Assembly: GCA_027056215.1 (NCBI GenBank) | Contig: JALULO010000128.1 | Location: 1-10,557, forward strand | DNA length: 10,557 nt | Reading direction: 5' to 3' | Source of the DNA: Campylobacterales bacterium | GTDB taxonomy: Bacteria; Campylobacterota; Campylobacteria; Campylobacterales; QNZT01 | Part shown: positions 1 to 5,793 of the stretch, one piece after another | How the letters are laid out: each line of letters begins with the position of its first letter | Numbering within the stretch: position 1 is the first letter of the stretch | Made by a program: the position numbers and the translations under genes | Notes under the pieces: model-generated | Databases searched by the model: none | What the model was told of the DNA's origin: nothing | Seen by the model: only the letters and a program-made list of their open reading frames with translations

Positions 1-707
1 GCTGATGTCATGCGTGTTTGTATGCTTTGTTTGTCATCTTTGGTAAGCGGTAGTCTTGTTGTGGAAGCATTGGTCTTTTTGGCTAGTGCTTCGAGTGTAA
101 ATTGGTTTGAACTATATATTTGCGAAGGATTTGTACGTTTATCTCCCAGATCAAGTATCTCACTACCTGTTGCGACAATAGCTACAGTAGGTTTTTTATA
201 AACACAAACTTGTGCTATATTGAGACTTGCAAGTACCCCGATTTCGGCGAAACCAATCGTTGTACCTTTTGGGATTAAAATTTCTCCATTTTGATAATTT
301 TCACCAATAGGACGAACACTAAATCCTTTTGGTACAGGTTCGTGTATGATGATTTCATTTCCACTGACTTCTACATTTTCTATAGGAATAAGGGTGTCAC
401 TGCCTTTTGTCATAAGTGAACCTGTAAAAGTTTTTACACAATACCCACCCATAAGCTCGTCATCGCTATAAGTACCAGCAGGTAAATCACCAAGAATTTG
501 TATCCGTCCCATACTTTGATCATCAAATTTTATGGCATAACCATCCATAGCTGAAGTTGGAAATTCGGGTGAATTATGATCGGCGATGATGTCTTCAGAG
601 AGGGTACGATTAAGTGCAGTATCCAAAAAGAGTCTTTCACTCTCTTTGGGATGTGAAAAACTCATAAGCAGGTTTTTGATTGATTGTTCATATGTTATAA
701 ATTTCAT
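1..707 (-). CDS. moeA: Molybdopterin molybdenumtransferase MoeA (3' end cut by window edge)
   Basis: MoeA inserts molybdate into adenylated molybdopterin, the last step of making molybdenum cofactor in the cytoplasm. The window shows the first 235 codons of a family usually near 400 residues; the C-terminal part lies beyond the left edge, and the frame is open to the edge. Visible family signatures are TSAMDGYA (about residues 51-58), FTGSLMTKGSDTLIPIE (about 94-110) and VAIVATGSEI (about 175-184), the start of the MogA-like domain. The start at 707 is supported by an AGGGGA ribosome site about 5 bases upstream that overlaps the moaE stop. The gap to moaE is 8 bases, so it is the third gene of a moaD-moaE-moeA operon. 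Paralogues within the MoeA family, such as tungsten-specific ones, cannot be excluded from sequence alone. Confidence 0.93.
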   Translation of the reverse strand, partial: MKFITYEQSIKNLLMSFSHPKESERLFLDTALNRTLSEDIIADHNSPEFPTSAMDGYAIKFDDQSMGRIQILGDLPAGTYSDDELMGGYCVKTFTGSLMTKGSDTLIPIENVEVSGNEIIIHEPVPKGFSVRPIGENYQNGEILIPKGTTIGFAEIGVLASLNIAQVCVYKKPTVAIVATGSEILDLGDKRTNPSQIYSSNQFTLEALAKKTNASTTRLPLTKDDKQSIQTRMTS

Positions 708-715
708 ATAGTCCC

Positions 716-1153
716 CTATTGTAAAAGTCCACTGTTTGGCAAAGGCGTACTTCGATCTTTTGCATAGATGCGTTCACCATTTATGATATCATATTTCCAT
801 ATAGGAGCTTTGGCTTTAAAATCTTCAACAAAAGCATCAATCATCTCTAGTGCGACACGTCGTTTGGGTGATAAAACAGCTGCGACATAGGAACTCTCAT
901 GTACATATACGTTACCTTGAGAGTGAGCCATCAATATAAGTGCATTTTGTTCTTTCGCTTTTTGTTGCCAACCATCAAACCATGAGTTCAAAATAGGCTC
1001 GTATATATCAAAGCTAAGTCCATCTATGTCGTTTTCATCTCTCACTATTCCGATAAAGTTCATCAATGCACCATAATTTTGATCTTTATATTGTTTATAC
1101 CATCTTAGTAAAATCTCTTCTACTTCAAGGGCATCTTTATGTAATTCAAGCAT
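716..1153 (-). CDS. moaE: Molybdopterin synthase catalytic (large) subunit MoaE
   Basis: MoaE binds two MoaD subunits and uses their C-terminal thiocarboxylate to convert cyclic pyranopterin monophosphate into molybdopterin. The 145-residue length fits the family. Family features are FIGIVRDEN near residues 33-41, YEP near 51-53 and the APIWKYD block near 116-122. Two lysines, K113 and K120, line up with the catalytic lysines of E. coli MoaE (K119 and K126). Two usual histidine-containing motifs are altered: HRxG reads HSQG (77-80), and the later HR pair reads KR (97-98). This may be a lineage trait. The start is decided by a perfect GGAGGT six bases upstream, lying inside the end of moaD, with only three bases between the moaD stop and this ATG. 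Confidence 0.93.
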   Translation of the reverse strand: MLELHKDALEVEEILLRWYKQYKDQNYGALMNFIGIVRDENDIDGLSFDIYEPILNSWFDGWQQKAKEQNALILMAHSQGNVYVHESSYVAAVLSPKRRVALEMIDAFVEDFKAKAPIWKYDIINGERIYAKDRSTPLPNSGLLQ

Positions 1154-1156
1154 CGC

Positions 1157-1378
1157 TTAACCTCCACATACAGGTGGTAAAAGTGAGATTTTATCATTTT
1201 TTGAAACAGAGAGATTAAGGTTTGAAACAAGTTGGTCATTTACAGCAATAGCACTGCTTTGTATCCAATCTTTCATCTCCGGATCGTCTTGAAATAGTGT
1301 TTTTAAGTCTGAAAGATGTTTGATATCCACATCAATAGGCTTCTTATTTATAGGTCCTAAAAATTCTATTCTTGCCAT
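1157..1378 (-). CDS. moaD: Molybdopterin synthase sulfur-carrier (small) subunit MoaD
   Basis: MoaD is a ubiquitin-fold sulfur carrier whose C-terminal glycine is adenylated (normally by MoeB) and turned into a thiocarboxylate, which MoaE uses to make the dithiolene of molybdopterin. The protein has 73 residues, slightly short for the family. It has the hallmark LLPPVCGG ending with the exposed double glycine and the usual SKNDKISLLPPVCGG run into it. It is the first gene of the minus-strand moaD-moaE-moeA operon, and GAGGT about 8 bases upstream supports the start. ThiS is the main alternative family, but the PPVCGG ending and the adjacent moaE make MoaD clear. Confidence 0.92.
   Translation of the reverse strand: MARIEFLGPINKKPIDVDIKHLSDLKTLFQDDPEMKDWIQSSAIAVNDQLVSNLNLSVSKNDKISLLPPVCGG
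1160..1165 (-). promoter_or_regulatory. Ribosome binding site of moaE, embedded in the GG codons of moaD
   Basis: The last two sense codons of moaD read GGA GGT, a perfect match to the anti-Shine-Dalgarno core. They sit six bases before the moaE ATG. The bases that encode the catalytic Gly-Gly tail of MoaD therefore also recruit ribosomes for MoaE, so the two subunits of one enzyme are translationally linked. Confidence 0.85.
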
Positions 1379-1407
1379 AAGTCTAATACCTCAATAGTTT
1401 TCTTATT

Positions 1408-1416
1408 ATTATAGCA
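1408..1416 (-). promoter_or_regulatory. Predicted sigma-70 promoter (extended -10) for moaD-moaE-moeA
   Basis: Read on the minus strand, this site is TGCTATAAT, a consensus -10 hexamer with the TGn extension, preceded by two further T's (TTTGCTATAAT). It starts about 30 bases upstream of the moaD ATG. No good -35 hexamer is visible at the usual distance. That is normal for Campylobacterota housekeeping promoters, which depend on the extended -10 and AT-rich upstream DNA. Confidence 0.6.
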
Positions 1417-1474
1417 AATTGATATAGATAAGACCTTGTATTATCAATGATGTGTATCAGGCACTATGAAATAT

Positions 1475-1501
1475 TAAAATTTTTACGTATAAGTCCGATA
1501 T
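1475..1501 (+). promoter_or_regulatory. Predicted sigma-28 (FliA) promoter of the chemosensory operon
   Basis: The plus strand reads TAAAATTT, an 11-base spacer, then TCCGATAT. The enterobacterial FliA consensus is TAAAGTTT-N11-GCCGATAA, so 13 of 16 positions match and the spacer is exact. It lies 60 bases upstream of the first chemosensory gene and faces it, implying a 5' leader of about 50 bases. FliA control of chemotaxis genes is established in enterics and FliA controls late flagellar genes in Campylobacterota. Its use here is inferred from the sequence match. Confidence 0.65.
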
Positions 1502-1560
1502 TGGCTTTAGTGCACCTATTAGTAGATGTGCCCTTTATAGATGTTATTAAGGATTAAACA

Positions 1561-1941
1561 ATGAGAGAGCATGAATATAAACTTACCAAAGGGACGATTA
1601 TTGTTTCACAGACAGATGCTAAAGGTAAGATAATATATGCAAATGAAGACTTTTGCAAAATATCACACTATACAAAAGACGAATTGATAGGACAACCTCA
1701 CAATATCGTACGCCATCCTGATATGCCAAAGAGTACTTTTGAAGATTTGTGGGGGACCGTTAAAAGTGGTGAAGTGTGGAAAGGTATCGTGAAGAACAGG
1801 ACTAAAGATGGTGGATACTATTGGGTGAATGCAACTATATACCCTTCTGAATATGAAGGTGAGAGAAGATATTTTTCTGTAAGAGTACGTCCCACTACTG
1901 ATGAAGTTGAAAAAGCGCAAGAGGCATATAGTGAATTATAA
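1561..1941 (+). CDS. Stand-alone Aer/CetB-like PAS redox (energy taxis) sensor
   Basis: This 126-residue soluble protein is essentially one PAS domain of the Aer class, which binds FAD and reports redox state or electron-transport status to a chemoreceptor. The family signature is clear: GKIIYANEDFCKISHY (22-37), ELIGQPHNIVRHPDMP (41-56) and LWGTVKSGEVWKGIVKNR (63-80), then YYWV. R51, H52 and D54 correspond to the RHxD residues needed for FAD binding in E. coli Aer, and W73 is also conserved. It has no membrane segment and no MCP domain of its own. AAGGA seven bases upstream sets the start. It is first in the chemosensory operon. The next gene, an MCP lacking any sensor domain, begins 12 bases after the stop in the same frame, so the two probably act as a split receptor as CetB does with CetA in Campylobacter. 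FAD binding is inferred. Confidence 0.85.
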   Translation: MREHEYKLTKGTIIVSQTDAKGKIIYANEDFCKISHYTKDELIGQPHNIVRHPDMPKSTFEDLWGTVKSGEVWKGIVKNRTKDGGYYWVNATIYPSEYEGERRYFSVRVRPTTDEVEKAQEAYSEL

Positions 1942-1947
1942 GATATT

Positions 1948-1959
1948 GGAGAGATGATG
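1948..1959 (+). promoter_or_regulatory. Ribosome site and ambiguous double ATG start of the soluble MCP
   Basis: GGAG at 1948-1951 is followed by ATG at 1954 and again at 1957. The first ATG lies only two bases after GGAG, too close for efficient initiation, whereas the second is spaced by five bases. The second ATG is therefore the more likely start, giving a protein one methionine shorter. Confidence 0.6.
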
Positions 1960-3264
1960 TTATTTGGAAAATGTAAAAATATAGAAGAACAAACAACAAA
2001 GATTATGGAGTCTTTGGGGCAGTTAGAAGCCTATATACAAAGAGATAGAAATGGGTTTAATTTGGAAAAAGATGTAAAGTACAATAAGCATTTCAAACAA
2101 ATCTTTGACAAAATTGTACATATCGCAACAAAACTGGAGCATAAAAATAAAGAAGATCAAGGTGTCAATGGTGAAATGCTGCTAGTCATTGAAAAGATAT
2201 CAGATGGGAATTTGGGTGATAGGATATGTTTAACAACCTCCGATCCCCATATCCAGTACCTTGCAACATCTCTTAATAAACTGTCCAATAAACTTCAAAA
2301 AGATTTTAACGATATGGTAGCAGTCCTTAAAGAATATGAAAGGGGCATATACAAGAAATCCGTTAATGAAAAAGATATGAGAGATGGTGAAATAAAAGAG
2401 TTGGTCAAAGGAATCAATTCTTTAAAAAATGCAATCTCAGTTATATTAGGTGAAAACTTTAAACATGGTATTGAACTTGAAAAATCTTCTGAAACATTGA
2501 TAGATAATATGTATCACATATTGGATGCTTCGGGAGAACAGACGAAGATTTTAAAAAGTGCAACGGATGAAATCATATTGATTACCCAAAAAGTGAAACA
2601 GAGTGATGAAAATACAAAAGATATGCAGCAATCCAGTGCAAAAGTAAAAAACTCTGTTTCGCAAGGGTTAGGCTATGCAAACGAAACTGTAAAAGCTATG
2701 GATGAGATCAATGATGCGACTATCGAAATAAATGAAGCGATAGAAGTTATTGATCAGATTGCTTTTCAAACAAATATTCTTTCATTAAATGCAGCGGTTG
2801 AGGCTGCAACAGCGGGAGAAGCAGGTAAAGGGTTTGCCGTTGTTGCAAGTGAAGTTAGAAACCTTGCTGCTAGAAGTACAGAAGCGGCTAAAACTATCAA
2901 AGAACTAGTAGCAAAAGCAACAGAAAAAACAAATGAAGGCAAAACAATATCAGATCATATGATCACAGGATACAATGAATTGAGTGAAGATATTGACAAT
3001 ACAATTCGACTTATAGAAGATACAACCAAGTCCGTACAAGAACAAGTAATAAGTATAAATAGTCTAGAAAATACAATGGATATTTTAGATAAACATACAC
3101 AGGATTATATTTCCATAGCACACGCAGCTAACGAAACAAGTGTAAATGTTAGTGAAATATCCAAAACGATTTTGAAAATTACGAATATTACAGAATTTGA
3201 TGGCAAGGAAAAGATTTTAAACGAGCAAAAGCAGAAGATAGAAGAGGAGAAAAGTTATGTATGA
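1954..3264 (+). CDS. Soluble methyl-accepting chemotaxis protein without a sensor domain
   Basis: This 436-residue chemoreceptor has no hydrophobic segment long enough to cross the membrane and no recognisable ligand-binding domain. Residues 10-65 are helical (LEAYIQRDRNGF and similar). Residues 66-165 look like one or two HAMP-like units (EKISDGNLGDRI, then LKEYERGIYKKSV). Residues about 170-410 form the coiled-coil signalling hairpin, with the conserved tip IAFQTNILSLNAAVEAATAGEAGKGFAVVA starting at 269; the tip docks CheW and CheA. The tail is charged and has no CheR-tethering NWETF-like pentapeptide. The domain order matches the cytoplasmic part of PAS-MCP receptors with the PAS removed, and the PAS gene sits directly upstream in the same frame. 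The last 8 bases overlap cheV. The start may be 1957 rather than 1954. Confidence 0.9.
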   Translation: MMLFGKCKNIEEQTTKIMESLGQLEAYIQRDRNGFNLEKDVKYNKHFKQIFDKIVHIATKLEHKNKEDQGVNGEMLLVIEKISDGNLGDRICLTTSDPHIQYLATSLNKLSNKLQKDFNDMVAVLKEYERGIYKKSVNEKDMRDGEIKELVKGINSLKNAISVILGENFKHGIELEKSSETLIDNMYHILDASGEQTKILKSATDEIILITQKVKQSDENTKDMQQSSAKVKNSVSQGLGYANETVKAMDEINDATIEINEAIEVIDQIAFQTNILSLNAAVEAATAGEAGKGFAVVASEVRNLAARSTEAAKTIKELVAKATEKTNEGKTISDHMITGYNELSEDIDNTIRLIEDTTKSVQEQVISINSLENTMDILDKHTQDYISIAHAANETSVNVSEISKTILKITNITEFDGKEKILNEQKQKIEEEKSYV

Positions 3265-4231
3265 TTCTGTTTTAATGGAAGAAAACAATATTGAAAGTAG
3301 TGTTGATTATATGACAAAGGGGCATTTACGAAATGTAATGCAACTTGCTGTATTTAGTACTAGTTGTGATCGATTATATGCGATCAATATCTCAAAAATT
3401 CAAAGTTTTTTAATTAAAGATGAAGTTGAACTCTTAAAACCACCTAGTAAAAATGAGTATATCGTTGGCATGATAAATATCAGAGGAGATATCGTTTCTA
3501 TCGTAGATTTTGATAGTTGGGTTGGTGAAAACGATATAAAACAAGAACAAAAAATTATTATTATTTGTAATTATAACCAAAAGAAAATTGGTATTATGGT
3601 GAAAGAGATCATTGGCATTGAAGAAAAAACAAGTGATGAACTCAGGGTTCCTGTCAGCAGAGATCCAAAGATTTCATATGTAACAGATGTATTGGTACGA
3701 GATCAAAATAATAGCAAAAAAATGTGTATTGTTTTTGACGCTGAAAAGTTACTTTATGATGCAAACATTAGTGACAATAATTCGAAGACAACAATATATG
3801 ATATTGATTCTTTTGATGTATTACCTCCAAACACCTTGAAAATAAAAAGTAATAAATTGGTACTTGTTGCAGAAGATAGCCATATTGTGATTGAAAAGTT
3901 AAAAGAGTTTTTTACGAAATTAGAACTTAATTTTGAATTATACGAAAATGGTGAAGATTTGATAAATCGTGTCATGAGCCTTGATCCTCAGGAAATAGGA
4001 TTGGTGATAACAGATATCGAAATGCCTATTCGAAATGGATATCAAGTGATTAAATATATTAAACAAGAGAGTGTTTATGGAAATGTCCCTGTTTTGTCAC
4101 TTACAAGTATGACTAATCAAGGTGTAAGAGATAAAGTGACGGAGCTAGGAGCACTTGATTTGATCAATAAATCTGATTTGAGAGTTTTACATGGCTATAT
4201 TAAAGAAATATTGGAAGGGGAGTTGTCATGA
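3257..4231 (+). CDS. cheV: CheV: CheW-like adaptor fused to a receiver domain
   Basis: CheV couples receptors to CheA through its CheW-like domain and adjusts the coupling through phosphorylation of its receiver. It can replace or supplement methylation-based adaptation. The CheW-like part spans about residues 25-170, with the signature GMINIRGDIVSIVDF at 71-85. The receiver spans 200-322, with acidic pair E206/D207, phosphoacceptor D253 (ITDIEMP), T283/S284 and the conserved lysine K305. All key receiver residues are present, so it should be phosphorylatable. The start ATG lies inside the end of the preceding MCP (8-base overlap), with GAGGAG seven bases upstream; the 3' end overlaps the next MCP by 4 bases. 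It lies between two MCP genes, so it probably serves both. With no cheR or cheB visible, it is the only candidate adaptation protein in the window. Confidence 0.93.
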   Translation: MYDSVLMEENNIESSVDYMTKGHLRNVMQLAVFSTSCDRLYAINISKIQSFLIKDEVELLKPPSKNEYIVGMINIRGDIVSIVDFDSWVGENDIKQEQKIIIICNYNQKKIGIMVKEIIGIEEKTSDELRVPVSRDPKISYVTDVLVRDQNNSKKMCIVFDAEKLLYDANISDNNSKTTIYDIDSFDVLPPNTLKIKSNKLVLVAEDSHIVIEKLKEFFTKLELNFELYENGEDLINRVMSLDPQEIGLVITDIEMPIRNGYQVIKYIKQESVYGNVPVLSLTSMTNQGVRDKVTELGALDLINKSDLRVLHGYIKEILEGELS

Positions 4232-5790
4232 ATATAAAAAAGCAGAGTATGTTTTTGGGTCTTTTTATATTAATGTCTTTTTTGGCTTTACAAGGATTTA
4301 TAGCATATCGTGTTAATTTTATGCAAACACAAGTGCAAAAGGTAAAAACTTTGGTTCAAGATACACAAGTACTGCAGCATAAAAGCATGATGTTGTCAAA
4401 AGATGCATTTGATAGAGAAGATAAAAAATTATATAAAAAGATGGATGCCACAGTTGCTAGTATGGACGATACATTAAACGCTCATACGCCGCTACTCATC
4501 ATTTTAGCGATTAACTTGGTGATCAATCTAGGATTATATTTCTTTTCTAACAGAATTGTCTATAATCTGTCAAGCATACAAAGTGGATTAGATTCCTTTT
4601 TTGATTATCTACATAGAAAAAATAGTAAAGTTGAAACCATTAAACTGAAAGGAAAAGATGAATTTTCCAAAATTGCACAAAATATCAATAAAAATGTTTT
4701 GGAAGTAGAAAAAAATCTTCGTAAAGACCAACAAGCAGTTCAGGATGTGGTTAAAGTATCAAGTTTTGCAAGTAAAGGCGATTTCTCCCATAAGATTGAT
4801 GTAAAAGCACATAATCCTGAAATAAACGAACTTAAAGACAATCTGAATATATTGTTTCAAACAATGCAACATAATCTTAGTACTATTGTATATACGCTAA
4901 GCGGTTATGAAAAATCTGATTTTAAGAAACAAATCAACATACAAAGTGAAGGTGTATTAAGTGATTTGAGTATAGGTGTTAATAATCTTGGATCAACACT
5001 TGAAAAAGCCAATGATAAGATTGAAAATGTATTGAAATCAAAAAGTGTATCACTCAATAATTCTGCCAATAAGTTGCAACGTAGCATGAAAAATATGTTT
5101 GATTTTATGAACGTGGAAAAAAATAACTCTCATAAAGTATCATTACAAATAGAAAATATCAATGAAAAAATACAAGGTACAGTTGCAAAAGCACAGGATA
5201 TGAATCAATTTGCACAAGATACGACTAATATGGCACAAAGTGGTGAAAAACTTGCACAAAAAACTTTGATATCAATGCAAGCGATTAATGCTTCTACGCA
5301 AGAAATAAATGAAGCTATTACAGCGATAGATGCCATATCTTTTCAAACAAATATATTGTCGTTAAATGCTGCTGTAGAAGCAGCAACAGCTGGAGAAGCA
5401 GGTAAAGGTTTTGCTGTTGTTGCACAAGAAGTGCGAAATCTTGCAGCTAAAAGTGCAGAGGCTGCGCAAAGTATCAAAGCACTGGTTGAAAATACTCAGG
5501 AAAAAGCTAGTGAGGGGATGAAAATCTCTGAAGATATGAAACAAAATTTTGTACAAGTCAATAGTAAAATTTATGATACTTCTACTCTGATTCAGAGTGT
5601 TGCACAAGAAGCAAGCGAAGAGGAAAAAATGGTAAAAAACATCAATACATTAATGAGTGAGATTAAAATTTTATCAGAGCAAAATAGTGATATTGTAAAA
5701 ACAACCGATGCTATATCAGGTGATATCATAACTATCGCCCGTGATTTACAAAATGAAGTAGATAACACGAAACAAGAAGTGGAGGTATAA
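4228..5790 (+). CDS. Membrane methyl-accepting chemotaxis protein with minimal periplasmic loop
   Basis: This 520-residue chemoreceptor has two predicted membrane helices, at about residues 8-27 and 87-107. The stretch between them is only about 60 residues, too short for a Cache or four-helix-bundle ligand domain; it is polar, lysine-rich and probably one helical hairpin. After the second helix come HAMP-like segments (about 108-265), including ASKGDFSHKIDV at 181-192 and LSGYEKSDFKKQIN at 224-237. The signalling hairpin spans about 270-510, with tip ISFQTNILSLNAAVEAATAGEAGKGFAVVA starting at 370. There is no CheR-tethering pentapeptide. The GYEKSDFKKQIN segment matches YERGIYKKSV in the upstream MCP, so the two receptors are paralogues in their cytoplasmic halves. 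It may sense membrane state, the periplasm through a partner, or signals reaching its HAMP units. GGGGAG five bases upstream and a 4-base overlap with cheV set the start. Confidence 0.9.
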   Translation: MNIKKQSMFLGLFILMSFLALQGFIAYRVNFMQTQVQKVKTLVQDTQVLQHKSMMLSKDAFDREDKKLYKKMDATVASMDDTLNAHTPLLIILAINLVINLGLYFFSNRIVYNLSSIQSGLDSFFDYLHRKNSKVETIKLKGKDEFSKIAQNINKNVLEVEKNLRKDQQAVQDVVKVSSFASKGDFSHKIDVKAHNPEINELKDNLNILFQTMQHNLSTIVYTLSGYEKSDFKKQINIQSEGVLSDLSIGVNNLGSTLEKANDKIENVLKSKSVSLNNSANKLQRSMKNMFDFMNVEKNNSHKVSLQIENINEKIQGTVAKAQDMNQFAQDTTNMAQSGEKLAQKTLISMQAINASTQEINEAITAIDAISFQTNILSLNAAVEAATAGEAGKGFAVVAQEVRNLAAKSAEAAQSIKALVENTQEKASEGMKISEDMKQNFVQVNSKIYDTSTLIQSVAQEASEEEKMVKNINTLMSEIKILSEQNSDIVKTTDAISGDIITIARDLQNEVDNTKQEVEV

Positions 5791-5793
5791 GTT

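Larger units (their letters stand above)
1379..1560. other. Divergent intergenic region between the moa and chemosensory operons
   Basis: This 182-base AT-rich gap separates two divergent operons. It contains the moaD-facing extended -10 site, the sigma-28-like site facing right, and an AAGGA ribosome site (1549-1553) for the PAS gene. No hairpin terminator, tRNA, small ORF with a ribosome site, or repeat was seen. Confidence 0.7.

Noticed and set aside
10..201. A 63-codon open frame on the plus strand at the left edge
   Set aside because: It lies antisense to the well-supported moeA coding region and looks like its shadow.
1501..1514. TTGGC...TGCA upstream of the PAS gene as a possible sigma-54 promoter
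   Set aside because: The GG and GC dinucleotides are 9 bases apart, whereas sigma-54 sites need about 12.
1536..1541. TATAGA as a -10 box for the chemosensory operon
   Set aside because: It is only 7 bases from the ribosome site and 19 from the ATG, leaving almost no leader, and has no TGn extension.
2769..2860. Short identical DNA stretches (up to 17 bases) shared with the second MCP near 5342-5430, suggesting recent duplication or gene conversion
   Set aside because: Identity is confined to the universally conserved hairpin tip and is broken by many synonymous differences, as expected from protein constraint.
2953..2964. Perfect 12-base palindrome GATCATATGATC inside the soluble MCP gene
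   Set aside because: It falls in conserved-style coding sequence (SDHMIT), does not extend beyond 12 bases, and no second copy was noticed, so it is probably chance.
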